Of a stretch of 64,000 nt of DNA, positions 15,862 through 24,616 are shown piece after piece. Position numbers and translations under genes: made by a program. Under the pieces are notes generated by a model, which was not told where the DNA came from, did not search any database, and was given only the letters and a program-made list of their open reading frames with translations. Within the stretch, counting starts at the first letter, position 1. Each line of letters starts with the position of its first letter. Origin of the DNA: Psychrobacillus sp042944905 (GTDB lineage: Bacteria > Bacillota > Bacilli > Bacillales_A > Planococcaceae); NCBI RefSeq assembly GCF_042944905.1, contig NZ_CP168496.1, forward strand, positions 930,001 through 994,000, in the 5' to 3' direction.

Positions 15862-17205
15862 ATGTTATTTTTAGTGATTTTTCTTGGTGTAGTTTTAGTT
15901 GTCGTGGCAACGGCTGTGTTCAAGCTTCATCCGTTTTTAGCTTTATTAATTAGTGCGTTTTTTGTTGGTATTGCTTCTGGAATGCCATTACTGACTGTTG
16001 TGGAAAATGTAAATACCGGTTTCGGCGGACTCATGACGAATATCGGTCTAGTAATTGTTGCAGGTACAATTATTGGGGTTATATTAGAGAAATCTGGTGC
16101 TGCTTATCGTATGGCAGAAGTGGTTCTTCGTGTTTTAGGGGAAAAGCGACCACAGCTTGCGATGTCTATTATCGGATACATCGTTTCCATACCAGTATTT
16201 TGTGATTCAGGTTTTATTATTCTATCAAGCTTGAAAAAATCTTTAGCAAAACGTGCAAAGGTGAAAGTCGCTTCCATGACGATTGCTTTATCAACAGGTT
16301 TATTTGCAACACATACGCTTGTTCCTCCAACTCCTGGTCCGATTGCGGCTGCAGGGAATATCGGGGCTTCTGATTATTTAGGAACAATCATTTTAGTAGG
16401 ATTATTTGTAGCAATTCCAGCAGTTATTGTAGGATATCTTTGGGCAATAAAAGTAGGCACGAAAATTGATGTGGAAGCGGATCACGAGGAAGCACTGGAT
16501 TATGACGAAGTAATCAAATCTTTCGGCAAAATGCCTTCTACTTTTAAATCGTTCCTTCCAATTATTTTGCCAATCTTGTTAATCGGAATTGGATCTGTAG
16601 CTGCACTAACTGGCAGTGAATCTGGATTTACCAATTTCTTACGGTTTTTAGGGGCTCCAACTGTAGCGTTACTATTTGGTGTGTTGGCAGCATTTTTATT
16701 ATTACCTGAAATTAGTGAAAAAACATTGTCTGGATGGATTGGGGAAAGCTTGAAAGAAGCAGCTCCTATTCTGTTAATAACCGGTGCTGGTGGATCATTT
16801 GGTACTGTAATTAAAAATTCAGGCGTCGCTGATCAATTGCAACAAATGGACTTAGGAGCACTTGCAAACGGTGCATTATTCTTACTTGTACCATTCCTAA
16901 TTGCAGCAGCACTAAAAACTGCACAAGGTTCATCCACAGCGGCACTTGTAATAACGTCGTCATTAACTGCACCAATGTTACCTACTTTAGGTATTGAAGG
17001 AGCAATGCCACTTGCACTAGTTGTTATGGCAATTGGAGCCGGTGCGATGACAGTGAGCCACGTGAACGACAGCTACTTCTGGGTCGTTACACAGTTCAGC
17101 GGAATGAAAGTAACCGATGCATACAAAGCACAAACAATGGCAACCTTACTACAAGGTATCACAACAATCGTAGTAACCATGATCCTTTGGTTAATATTCG
17201 TATAA
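15862..17205 (+). CDS. GntP-family gluconate/glycerate permease
   Basis: 447 residues from the ATG at 15862; a GTG at 15853 lies within the ribosome site AAAAGGGGTG. About 12 hydrophobic segments with GntP features: GTIIGVILEKSGAA, SIPVFCDSGFIIL, THTLVPPTPGPIA, LKTAQGSSTAALV and a C-terminal MTVSHVNDSYFWVV. The family imports gluconate and related hydroxy acids by proton symport. Adjacent glycerate kinase makes glycerate the likeliest substrate. The stop codon sits on the first base of the next palindrome. Confidence 0.93.
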   Translation: MLFLVIFLGVVLVVVATAVFKLHPFLALLISAFFVGIASGMPLLTVVENVNTGFGGLMTNIGLVIVAGTIIGVILEKSGAAYRMAEVVLRVLGEKRPQLAMSIIGYIVSIPVFCDSGFIILSSLKKSLAKRAKVKVASMTIALSTGLFATHTLVPPTPGPIAAAGNIGASDYLGTIILVGLFVAIPAVIVGYLWAIKVGTKIDVEADHEEALDYDEVIKSFGKMPSTFKSFLPIILPILLIGIGSVAALTGSESGFTNFLRFLGAPTVALLFGVLAAFLLLPEISEKTLSGWIGESLKEAAPILLITGAGGSFGTVIKNSGVADQLQQMDLGALANGALFLLVPFLIAAALKTAQGSSTAALVITSSLTAPMLPTLGIEGAMPLALVVMAIGAGAMTVSHVNDSYFWVVTQFSGMKVTDAYKAQTMATLLQGITTIVVTMILWLIFV

Positions 17206-17251
17206 TTACAAATTTGTTACGGGTGCCAGGCACCCGTAACAAATTTGTAAC
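17205..17251. repeat. REP-like palindrome, copy 4
   Basis: 23-base arms around a central A at 17228, 22 of 23 paired. Begins on the last base of the GntP stop codon. Mid-arm block ATTTG is exactly mirrored. Confidence 0.93.
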
Positions 17252-17280
17252 AAAGTATTTTAGTTACACGCTGGAAAATA

Positions 17281-17322
17281 AAAACACCCCAGATACTTTT
17301 AGGGTATCTGAGGTGTTTTCGT
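17281..17322. terminator. Two-way terminator between gntP-type and SLH genes
   Basis: AAAACACC-C-CAGATAC and GTATCTG-A-GGTGTTTT form a long stem with a short loop; A/T-rich flanks on both sides allow termination in both directions between convergent genes. Confidence 0.9.
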
Positions 17323-17325
17323 TTG

Positions 17326-18801
17326 CTAGTTAAAGTATAGCATGTCATCGCGGTAGTTTTGTTTTAAGTCGGATTCTAAGAAGTTTAAGTAACGTACAAG
17401 AAGTTGTGATGCTTTTCCTCTAGTTAATACTTCATTTGCGTTAATACGGTTCTTCTTGTCCGGCTCAATAAGTCCAAGCTCACTTGCGACGTAGATACTG
17501 TCTTTTGCTTCTTTCGGAATTTTGTTATCATCGATAAAGTGTGTTTTATACCCAGGACTTGGGGCACGACTTTCCAGTCCCAATGAGCGAACGATAATGG
17601 TAGCAGCCTGTGCTCGTGTGATAGAGTCCTTTGCACCAAATTTCTTTGCATTAACTGGGCTTACAATGCTTTTATTTAATGCACTTTCGATATATCCATA
17701 GTTAGGATCTTTTGGATCTAGGTCTTCAAATAACGGTTTTTTTACGGTATTCTTCTTTGTTGTTTTTTCTTCTAGAACACGTAAATCAACTGCTTTTGCA
17801 ACACTTATCGTAAACTGATCTTTTTTCATGGCAGCGTCAGGTGAAAAGAAGTTGCTAGATTCATCGAAAATACCAAGTGAATATAGTTTTTCAATATTAG
17901 GTTTTGACCAGTGATTCGCAATGTCTCGGAATTTTGGAACAATGAGACGCTCTATTTTCGGTGCTTTTTCTTTGTTTAAATAAAAATTACCAATAGTCGG
18001 ACCGGAATCATAGAGATTACGGAAAGGAATATTGTACGTATATTCCGAAATCATATTGGAGGAGCTAATCACGGCATGACCACCAACAAAGCTTGAAAGA
18101 GTTGGCGTATGTGGTTCATATTCCAACACTCTAGATTTACTATCAGATACTTTGCTTGTTACAAATGCTGTACCTTCAGGAGTCTCTATTTCATAATCTA
18201 CAAATTGAGTGTCTGTAGAACCCCAGAAGTTTTTATAACCAACATCTCGACCTGTCATATAAACAGTAATTTTGTCATTCAATGTTGTCTTACCGACTTT
18301 GGAGCTTTTTAGATAAATTTTTCGAGCGATCACATTTCCCGAATAGTAATCGGTAGCAGGTCGATTATCAATGACGGAGCTTTGTGAAAATCGATAGTCA
18401 TCTAGTGTATATGTACTTTTATCGGCCATTGCTATTTTTTCCGTATAACTCTTTACTATTGTGTTGGAAGTTGTTTGTCCTTTTGTTTCATAGTTTTTTA
18501 AGTCTGAAACGTACACAACGTTGCGTGTTAATTTATCTCCATGTTCACTTGTTAATGTAAACTTATAGGTAGATGTCAATTGGTTTTTACTTTCTTTTTC
18601 TGTGACGGTCGCTTTTCCGGTAAATTTAAGCGGATAGCCAGCTAAGAAAAATACTTCTTCGTACATATATTCGTCTAAAATCCCCCCGTTGAAATCAGGA
18701 ACTTTTGCGAATGCGCTTGGAGTTACTAATGTAAGAGCTAATAAAATTGGTGCTAGTAAAATAGAAAGTCTCTTCATCTGGTGTTTAAATGGAATATTCA
18801 T
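17326..18801 (-). CDS. Exported protein with three C-terminal SLH domains
   Basis: 491 residues. Signal peptide at 1-32 ending SAFA. Residues ~33-290 form a unique beta-rich region without a recognised family. The last ~190 residues carry three S-layer-homology repeats starting near FRDIANHWS, FEDLDP and FIDDNKIP, the second and third with degenerate but recognisable ITRAQAA and LTRGKAS motifs. SLH trios anchor proteins to pyruvylated secondary cell-wall polymer. The ATG at 18801 is 15 bases from AAAGAGG; the Met at residue 9 (18777) is an alternative. It lies 82 bases after a second exported gene, probably co-transcribed. Confidence 0.85.
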   Translation of the reverse strand: MNIPFKHQMKRLSILLAPILLALTLVTPSAFAKVPDFNGGILDEYMYEEVFFLAGYPLKFTGKATVTEKESKNQLTSTYKFTLTSEHGDKLTRNVVYVSDLKNYETKGQTTSNTIVKSYTEKIAMADKSTYTLDDYRFSQSSVIDNRPATDYYSGNVIARKIYLKSSKVGKTTLNDKITVYMTGRDVGYKNFWGSTDTQFVDYEIETPEGTAFVTSKVSDSKSRVLEYEPHTPTLSSFVGGHAVISSSNMISEYTYNIPFRNLYDSGPTIGNFYLNKEKAPKIERLIVPKFRDIANHWSKPNIEKLYSLGIFDESSNFFSPDAAMKKDQFTISVAKAVDLRVLEEKTTKKNTVKKPLFEDLDPKDPNYGYIESALNKSIVSPVNAKKFGAKDSITRAQAATIIVRSLGLESRAPSPGYKTHFIDDNKIPKEAKDSIYVASELGLIEPDKKNRINANEVLTRGKASQLLVRYLNFLESDLKQNYRDDMLYFN

Positions 18802-18846
18802 TTGGATAGTTCATACCTCTTTCCAGTTTTGATTGTCATAATGAAA

Positions 18847-18873
18847 GGCATGTAAATAAATGATTCACATGCC
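18847..18873. terminator. Small hairpin between two exported-protein genes
   Basis: Perfect GGCATGT / ACATGCC arms around 13 bases, between the minus-strand genes. Followed on the minus strand by TTTCATT only, so it may be a weak terminator or an RNA-processing stem rather than a full stop. Confidence 0.5.
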
Positions 18874-18883
18874 CACATCGACA

Positions 18884-20509
18884 TTAATCGACTAAAATAA
18901 TTCGTGCTTTTGCGTAGGATTCATGAATGATAAATAATCGATCATTCTCGTTTACCATATCTATAGAAATAACTTTACCTTCTTTAATAAAAGTAGTTTG
19001 GCTGATATCTAAATTATTAATTGGATTAATAGTTGTCCAATATCCGTTCTTCCATTGGCTTACATCTTTCAAATCAGCATAGGAGTATGACTTAGATTGC
19101 AATCGTCCAACTGAAACGAAAGGAGCAGGACTACCACTACCAATTATGTGAGCGGCTACCACATGATTATCCTTTACATAGAAATAAGCATATTTGTTCG
19201 TGCTATACGTAAAGTTCTTAGTGGAACTATTATAATCCTCTACGACAACAGTATCATTACTAATATTCAAATTTGCATAAGAAGTAGCGTACCAAGAATT
19301 ATTTAAAAGCTTGCTTGTATTCGTTAGTAGTAATCGGTTGGAACCAACGTTGCTAATTTGTCCAAAGTACACTTCATGGTTTGACAAGCTTGGACTTTGG
19401 AAACCATCGTTTGTAATTTGAATAATATTTGCGTATTGAGATGAGCTTCCACCGTTCGTGATTACATATGCATCGCCACTTTGTGATAGTGCACTAGGAT
19501 CAACTAAACGTCCGTTCCGAATAATGATAGTACCTTTATGATAAGAAATACTTCCGGTACTAGAAAGTCTAATCTTTTGTGCAGAAGTATCAACCGAATT
19601 CAACTTCTCTTGGATGGTTCGTTCGTTTGATTGCTTAATAATAATTTTTTGAATAACTTCTTTACCTAGTTGATTGATCGTTACATAGTAAACTTCATTA
19701 TTTACATAGGAACGTAATTGAGATGGATCGATTGTTTTATTTCCTACGTAAATGGGTGTCTTCGCTGTGAATGGTTTCGAAGTAATTCCTTTTGATGCTG
19801 AATTGACTAATTGCCAGTCCCAGTTTTGAAAAACTTTCTCATCTTTCACTAGAAGCTTCTTTTGGTTTGCATCTATTTGTTGGATTGTTCCTTTGTATAA
19901 ATGTTCCACTTGAATCCCTTCGACAATTACTTCAATGGATGCAAGTGTATTAGAATCGAAGTCTGTAAGGTTAAGTTTAACGCGATCTCCCTCAAACAAA
20001 ACGCTTAAATCTACGAGTTTAGACTCTTTAAAGACTTGCGTATGTTGAACCAAATAAAATCTTTTCGATTGCTTATTCTTTAAATTAATTGCGATAAACT
20101 TGCCATTTCTATCAATTTCATTCACTGTGCCAGTTAAATATTCGCCTATTGCATTGGAATTTCCTTGAGGAATATCCGCGAAGCCACGAAGTTCTGTTAC
20201 TTTTCCTAAATCTACCGATGCCTGAATCCACAATCCTTCTTTAAATGCATCTATCGTTGTAGAAGTCGAATTAATAAAAAGTGGCGTATATTTATCAATT
20301 TTTAATGTAATGGTTTTACCGTTATCATTAATCAATGTAATTTTCGTTAATTTTTTTTCTTTTGTTTTGTTACTTAACACAACTTCTTCATAAGTAGCAT
20401 CCACGAACATTCCATCTACTAGCGTAGACGCATTCGCAGAAAAGGGGATGGAGAAGGTTGTGAACAATAAAACAATTAAGGTGAGTATGTATGTAAAAAA
20501 CTTCAACAA
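18884..20509 (-). CDS. Exported protein of unknown function, beta-rich repeats
   Basis: 541 residues, TTG start at 20509 with AGGAGG nine bases upstream. Signal peptide residues 1-27 (ends SANA). The rest is beta-strand-rich and holds several repeats of a 50-80 residue pattern resembling small OB- or SH3-like barrels (GTVNEIDRNGKFIAINL, GTIQQIDANQKKLLV, GQISNVGSNRLLL). No catalytic motif, no SLH or LPXTG. It precedes the SLH-protein gene on the same strand and may be its surface partner (inference). Function not recognised. Confidence 0.7.
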   Translation of the reverse strand: MLKFFTYILTLIVLLFTTFSIPFSANASTLVDGMFVDATYEEVVLSNKTKEKKLTKITLINDNGKTITLKIDKYTPLFINSTSTTIDAFKEGLWIQASVDLGKVTELRGFADIPQGNSNAIGEYLTGTVNEIDRNGKFIAINLKNKQSKRFYLVQHTQVFKESKLVDLSVLFEGDRVKLNLTDFDSNTLASIEVIVEGIQVEHLYKGTIQQIDANQKKLLVKDEKVFQNWDWQLVNSASKGITSKPFTAKTPIYVGNKTIDPSQLRSYVNNEVYYVTINQLGKEVIQKIIIKQSNERTIQEKLNSVDTSAQKIRLSSTGSISYHKGTIIIRNGRLVDPSALSQSGDAYVITNGGSSSQYANIIQITNDGFQSPSLSNHEVYFGQISNVGSNRLLLTNTSKLLNNSWYATSYANLNISNDTVVVEDYNSSTKNFTYSTNKYAYFYVKDNHVVAAHIIGSGSPAPFVSVGRLQSKSYSYADLKDVSQWKNGYWTTINPINNLDISQTTFIKEGKVISIDMVNENDRLFIIHESYAKARIILVD

Positions 20510-20809
20510 ATTAAAATGCCTCCTATCTAATGGTATTTTTCTATATACATGGTATATCGGAAGTAAATCGCCAATTGTTATATGAATAGGAGAATTCCTT
20601 GTTTAATAAATGAAGACAGTAAAAAGAAAGAAGAACATAGTCTACGAAAAGCAAGTGTCTGCCACCATAAATATAAATGAACGAAATTTTTGAAAATTAA
20701 TTTTGAAAAGGTGTTTCTAATTTATAAAAAAGTAGTATAATTGCATATAATATATTGCACATAAATATAGTTGCAATAATAACTTTTATTGATAGGGGAA
20801 AAGTACGTC
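20510..20809. other. Intergenic control region upstream of the aminotransferase gene
   Basis: Divergent region. Two overlapping -10-like boxes TATAAT occur at 20736-20741 and 20746-20751 but no good -35 box is spaced from them. No riboswitch or T-box signature was seen; otherwise AT-rich sequence. Confidence 0.4.
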
Positions 20810-21880
20810 ATGAGTAATCTAAAAATTCAAATTACTAAAAATGAAAACAAAAAAGAAAAAGTGCCGGCCGATCAACTGATTTTCGGTAGAACCTTTACGG
20901 ATCATATGTTTATAGCAGATTATACGGAAGGTATAGGCTGGCATGACCACAGAATTATCCCTTATCAACCAATTACTTTAGATCCATCTGCGACTATATT
21001 TCACTATGGGCAAACTGTTTTTGAAGGTATGAAAGCGTATTTATCAAATGATGGTATTGTTCGTTTATTCCGACCAGAAGAAAATATGAAGCGTATGAAT
21101 AATTCCTGTGACCGCATGAGCATGGCGAAAATAGATGAAGAACAGGCACTTGAGGCACTGAAGCAATTAATAGAGGTTGATAAAGAATGGATTCCTTCTG
21201 AACCAGGGACATCCTTATATATTCGTCCATTCATGATTGCAACTGAGTCACATTTAGGCGTTTCTGCTGCTCTTACTTATAGTTTCATCATCATCATGTC
21301 TCCTGTTGGTTCTTATTATAAAGAGGGTATTCATCCAGTGAAAATTCTTGTGGAAAGCGAGTATGTTCGTGCTGTTGCAGGCGGTACTGGTACTGCAAAA
21401 ACTGCGGGTAATTATGCGTCAAGCTTAAAAGCACAAGAAGTAGCTGATCTCGGAGGGTATGCACAAGTTCTTTGGTTAGATGGTATTGAACGTAAATATA
21501 TAGAAGAAGTAGGAAGCATGAATGTATTTTTCAAAATTGGTGGCGAAGTTGTAACTCCTGCTTTAAATGGTAGTATTTTAGATGGGATTACACGAAAATC
21601 GATTATTCAATTGTTGAAACATTGGGATGTTCCAGTCACGGAGCGTAAAGTTTCAATGGAGGAAATTCGCGAAGCCTACCGAACAGGCAAGTTAGATGAA
21701 GCTTTTGGAACTGGCACAGCAGCGGTCATTTCTCCAATAGGAGAACTTCGTTGGAAAGGTGAATTATTTTACGTGAATAATGGTGAAACAGGGGAGCTTT
21801 CAAAAAAGCTATATGATACATTAACTGGCATTCAAAAGGGGACTGTACAAGATCCATTTGGTTGGGTAGTTGAACTATAA
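20810..21880 (+). CDS. ilvE: Branched-chain amino-acid aminotransferase
   Basis: 356 residues from the ATG at 20810 (ribosome site AGGGGA); a seven-codon extension to 20789 spans that site. Class IV fold: FHYGQTVFEGMKAY, RLFRPEENMKRM, YIRPFMIATE, and the PLP lysine at about residue 197 in TAKTAGNYASS, with a C-terminal FGTGTAAVISPIG. Length and motifs match BCAT (IlvE/BcaT). It transfers amino groups between glutamate and leucine, isoleucine or valine. It stands alone, apart from the ilv/leu biosynthetic genes, so it may serve catabolism or branched-chain fatty-acid precursor supply (inference). Confidence 0.94.
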   Translation: MSNLKIQITKNENKKEKVPADQLIFGRTFTDHMFIADYTEGIGWHDHRIIPYQPITLDPSATIFHYGQTVFEGMKAYLSNDGIVRLFRPEENMKRMNNSCDRMSMAKIDEEQALEALKQLIEVDKEWIPSEPGTSLYIRPFMIATESHLGVSAALTYSFIIIMSPVGSYYKEGIHPVKILVESEYVRAVAGGTGTAKTAGNYASSLKAQEVADLGGYAQVLWLDGIERKYIEEVGSMNVFFKIGGEVVTPALNGSILDGITRKSIIQLLKHWDVPVTERKVSMEEIREAYRTGKLDEAFGTGTAAVISPIGELRWKGELFYVNNGETGELSKKLYDTLTGIQKGTVQDPFGWVVEL

Positions 21881-21896
21881 GGGTTTGCTTTTTTCG

Positions 21897-21986
21897 GCAC
21901 ATGTTTTTCATGCGACAAGTAATCATAGGAGCACAAGTTTTTCCTGCGACGAGTAATCGCAGGAGCACATGTTTGTAGCTGGACAA
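21897..21986. repeat. 34-bp tandem repeat downstream of ilvE
   Basis: Two full units (21897-21930 and 21931-21964) begin GCACATG or GCACAAG and end AGGA; a third, diverging unit begins at 21965. The second unit forms a hairpin CCTGCGA/TCGCAGG around CGAGTAA, which is decayed in the first. It could act as a weak terminator array. Confidence 0.8.
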
Positions 21987-22148
21987 ATATACGCAGAAGC
22001 AATTACAAATAAGCATAGTTAATTTAATAGATTTGTTGGCTTCTGATATTCAATAGCCAGGCTCATAGGTAATGAATCATGTATTTTAGACCCTTTGGAA
22101 TAGAAAACTTAAGATGTTAACAACTTGTTGATTTTGGGGGAATGGAAA

Positions 22149-22946
22149 ATGAAACCACTTATTGGAATTTGCGCAAACTATTTATCAGATGATGCTATTG
22201 GTATGGAAGTAGGAATTGGAGCTGTCCAGCAAGAATGGCAATTACTTGCAGATGATTATATAGTTGCAATTGAACGTGCTGGAGGGGTGCCAGTAATCCT
22301 ACCGATTACAAGGGATTTGGAGACATTAACACCACTTTTGCAAAAGTTAGACGGCATTTTATTCTCGGGAGGATCGGATATTGATCCAAACTATTACGGT
22401 GAATACCCTCGATTCGGTTTAGGATTAATTGAGCCAAGACGCGATAATCATGAAGTGAAGCTGGCTCAAAAAATTTTATTTGAAACAGCATTACCTGTGC
22501 TAGGAATATGCCGAGGTATGCAACTGTTAAACGTTGCAACAGGTGGAACGCTTTATCAAGATTTAGAGTCCCAAAAGCCTGAAGGGATTAATCATTCTGT
22601 ACCTAAAGCGGTACGACATTATCCTTTTCATCCTGTGAAAATTGAAAAAGGGTCTACCCTCCACGCTATTTACAAAACAGAGGAAATTGGGGTAAACAGC
22701 TTTCACCATCAAGCAGTGAAAGAATTGGGTAAAGGATTTAAAACTTCAATGACTGCTCCAGACGGAATCGTGGAAGCCATTGAATGGGAACAAGATCGCT
22801 TTGTTGTAGCGGTACAGTGGCATCCGGAAATGATGGAAGGTCCTTTGGCAACAATTCGTCCGATTTTCAATGCTTTTGTGCAAGAATGTAAAACAGCAGC
22901 TCATCAAATTCACTTTAAAGCTGATACTGCCGAAATTATTGCTTAA
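22149..22946 (+). CDS. Gamma-glutamyl-gamma-aminobutyrate hydrolase family protein (PuuD-like, C26)
   Basis: 265 residues from the ATG at 22149 after GGGGGAATGG. Class I glutamine-amidotransferase-like hydrolase: DGILFSGGSDIDP, nucleophile Cys121 in LGICRGMQ, NSFHHQAV and VQWHPEMM with the His and Glu of the triad. Members remove glutamate from gamma-glutamyl conjugates such as gamma-glutamyl-GABA or similar peptides. No puu operon partners nearby, so substrate is uncertain. A GTCC...GGAC-type hairpin after the stop overlaps the end of the convergent transposase gene. Confidence 0.88.
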   Translation: MKPLIGICANYLSDDAIGMEVGIGAVQQEWQLLADDYIVAIERAGGVPVILPITRDLETLTPLLQKLDGILFSGGSDIDPNYYGEYPRFGLGLIEPRRDNHEVKLAQKILFETALPVLGICRGMQLLNVATGGTLYQDLESQKPEGINHSVPKAVRHYPFHPVKIEKGSTLHAIYKTEEIGVNSFHHQAVKELGKGFKTSMTAPDGIVEAIEWEQDRFVVAVQWHPEMMEGPLATIRPIFNAFVQECKTAAHQIHFKADTAEIIA

Positions 22947-22961
22947 TATTAGGGTCCTCTC

Positions 22962-23567
22962 TTATGTCAAAACTCCTTGACTTTGAGGGGACTTTTCTTC
23001 TTCAATAGGGAGACGGAAGTTTTCACAATAGCTACAGTAATCGCTATCTTTAATTTCAGGATAAGTTTCTATAATAGAAGGAAGTAATTTCGTATTCAAA
23101 AAAGGATACGGTGATTCTGTTTCCAGTACATAATACTTATATGAACTATAACTATAGTTTTCCATTTTGTAGGCTATGAAACCTTTTGTATTAATTGGAT
23201 TTTGGTGAATATAGCTGCTCACATTCAATAGACTAATTGGGTCTGACACCATGCTAGCAAAATAGCGAGTTTCATATAGTTGTCCATAATAATTATATTT
23301 TCTTTTAAAATACTCCGAATACCTTTTATTAACTATTGCCATGATATTTGATAATGGAACTTCTGGAGAACGGATCAGCAGATGATAATGATTATTCATC
23401 ACGCAATACGCAATAATGGTAAAAGGATATTTTGAATTCGCTTTATAAAGTGCACGGAAAAACAATGCAAAATCCCCATCATTTAAAAATATATTTTGCC
23501 GATTATTTCCCCTCATCGTTACATGATAATAAATTTCTGGTTGCCAAATCCTTCTCATTCTTCCCAT
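22962..23567 (-). CDS. REP-associated tyrosine transposase-type protein (RAYT, Y1_Tnp)
   Basis: 201 residues, ATG at 23567 with GGAGGTG eight bases upstream. HUH-family single-strand transposase features: N-terminal RGNNRQNIF, metal-binding HxH in MNNHYHLLIR near residue 60, GQLYETRYFA, SYIHQNPI, and YSYSSYKYY, where the usual SSY motif holds. No flanking terminal repeats like those of IS200 and no TnpB, so it is a domesticated RAYT rather than a full insertion sequence. RAYTs are thought to spread short palindromes (REP/REPIN). A GGTGCC-core palindrome lies 237 bases upstream, and five further near-intact copies lie within 20 kb. It appears intact. Confidence 0.9.
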   Translation of the reverse strand: MGRMRRIWQPEIYYHVTMRGNNRQNIFLNDGDFALFFRALYKANSKYPFTIIAYCVMNNHYHLLIRSPEVPLSNIMAIVNKRYSEYFKRKYNYYGQLYETRYFASMVSDPISLLNVSSYIHQNPINTKGFIAYKMENYSYSSYKYYVLETESPYPFLNTKLLPSIIETYPEIKDSDYCSYCENFRLPIEEEKSPQSQGVLT

Positions 23568-23908
23568 TCAAACTACACCTCCAACGTATTTCATTCACCA
23601 TATAACAAAACTATATTTAGCACAATTGTCACAATTTGCGTTTTCCTGAGACAATTTACTTTTGGTAAGCAGAACCGCTCAAAAATACAGTTCTCCTCAT
23701 GAAAAACCGCTCAAAATAAAATTTCTGACATATCCCATTTTTCCAATATGTCGAAATAAGTTCTCCCCAACCAATAGTTAAATCACCGTAAAATGGATCT
23801 ATCATTACAAGAGTGTTACTAGTGCCAGGCACCAGTAACACTCTTGTATAGATTCAAACCAGGCGTTTGTGTTGTGTGATAGAATAAGGGGAAAAGAGGG
23901 GGATTCGG
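23568..23908. other. Intergenic region between the RAYT gene and the two-component genes
   Basis: Contains a short direct repeat AACCGCTCAAAA (about 23676 and 23705) and the palindrome copy at 23804-23850. The response-regulator gene's leader lies at the right end with GGGGGATTCGG as ribosome site. No coding sequence recognised. Confidence 0.55.
23804..23850. repeat. REP-like palindrome, copy 5 (nearest to RAYT)
   Basis: 23-base arms around a central A at 23827. The mid-arm block GAGTG is mirrored exactly, with mismatches only at the outermost bases and next to the core. Confidence 0.92.
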
Positions 23909-24616
23909 ATGAAGGAGCAGGTTTTAATTATTGAGGATGAGGAGAACATTGCACGCGTTTTGCAATTGGAGCTGGAGTTCGAAGGATACGAGGTCGAAAT
24001 CGCGTACACCGGTACAGATGGTCTAATTAAGTATCGAGAGAAGTCGTGGGATTTAATACTATTGGATCTAATGCTACCTGGCCTGAATGGGCTGGATGTT
24101 CTGAGGAGAATAAGAGCGACGGAATCTGATACGCCTGTTATTTTATTGACAGCTAAAAGTGAGATAGAGGATAAGGTGTCTGGTCTCGATCTTGGAGCAA
24201 ATGATTATGTAACGAAGCCGTTTGAAATTGAAGAGCTTCTAGCGCGTGTTCGTTCCTCCATTCGATTTTCAAAATCTGCCGCAACACCATTAATAAAGGA
24301 CGAGAATGTGCACATATTTGAATCGCTCATGCTAAACGAGCAAACTCGTGAAATATGTAGAGATGGACAATCGATTAATCTGACGCCTCGTGAATATGAT
24401 TTATTGCTTTACTTAATGAAACACCCGCATCAAGTGCTAACTAGAGAACAGCTTTTAGATGCAGTATGGGGTTTTGATTATTACGGAGATACAAATGTTG
24501 TGGATGTTTACATACGATATGTTCGAAAAAAAATTGAAGAAAATCAGAAATCTTCTCTTATTCAAACTGTTCGTGGGGTTGGCTATGTTTTGAAGGAGCA
24601 AAAGAATGAGGCTTAA
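23909..24616 (+). CDS. OmpR-family response regulator (YkoG/ArlR-like)
   Basis: 235 residues. Receiver domain 1-115 with acidic pair Glu9-Asp10, phospho-acceptor Asp53 (LLLDLML region), Thr81 and Lys103; DNA-binding winged helix at ~135-230 (LTPREYDLLLYLMKHP, TNVVDVYIRYVRKKI). It overlaps the sensor-kinase gene by 11 bases, and a PepSY-domain gene follows, the same order as ykoG-ykoH-ykoI of B. subtilis. It probably senses an envelope or metal stress signal via the kinase (inference). Confidence 0.93.
   Translation: MKEQVLIIEDEENIARVLQLELEFEGYEVEIAYTGTDGLIKYREKSWDLILLDLMLPGLNGLDVLRRIRATESDTPVILLTAKSEIEDKVSGLDLGANDYVTKPFEIEELLARVRSSIRFSKSAATPLIKDENVHIFESLMLNEQTREICRDGQSINLTPREYDLLLYLMKHPHQVLTREQLLDAVWGFDYYGDTNVVDVYIRYVRKKIEENQKSSLIQTVRGVGYVLKEQKNEA

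Noticed and set aside
22962..23567. Complete IS200/IS605 insertion sequence
   Set aside because: The protein is of RAYT type, no TnpB gene or terminal hairpin pair flanks it, and only one copy is visible.
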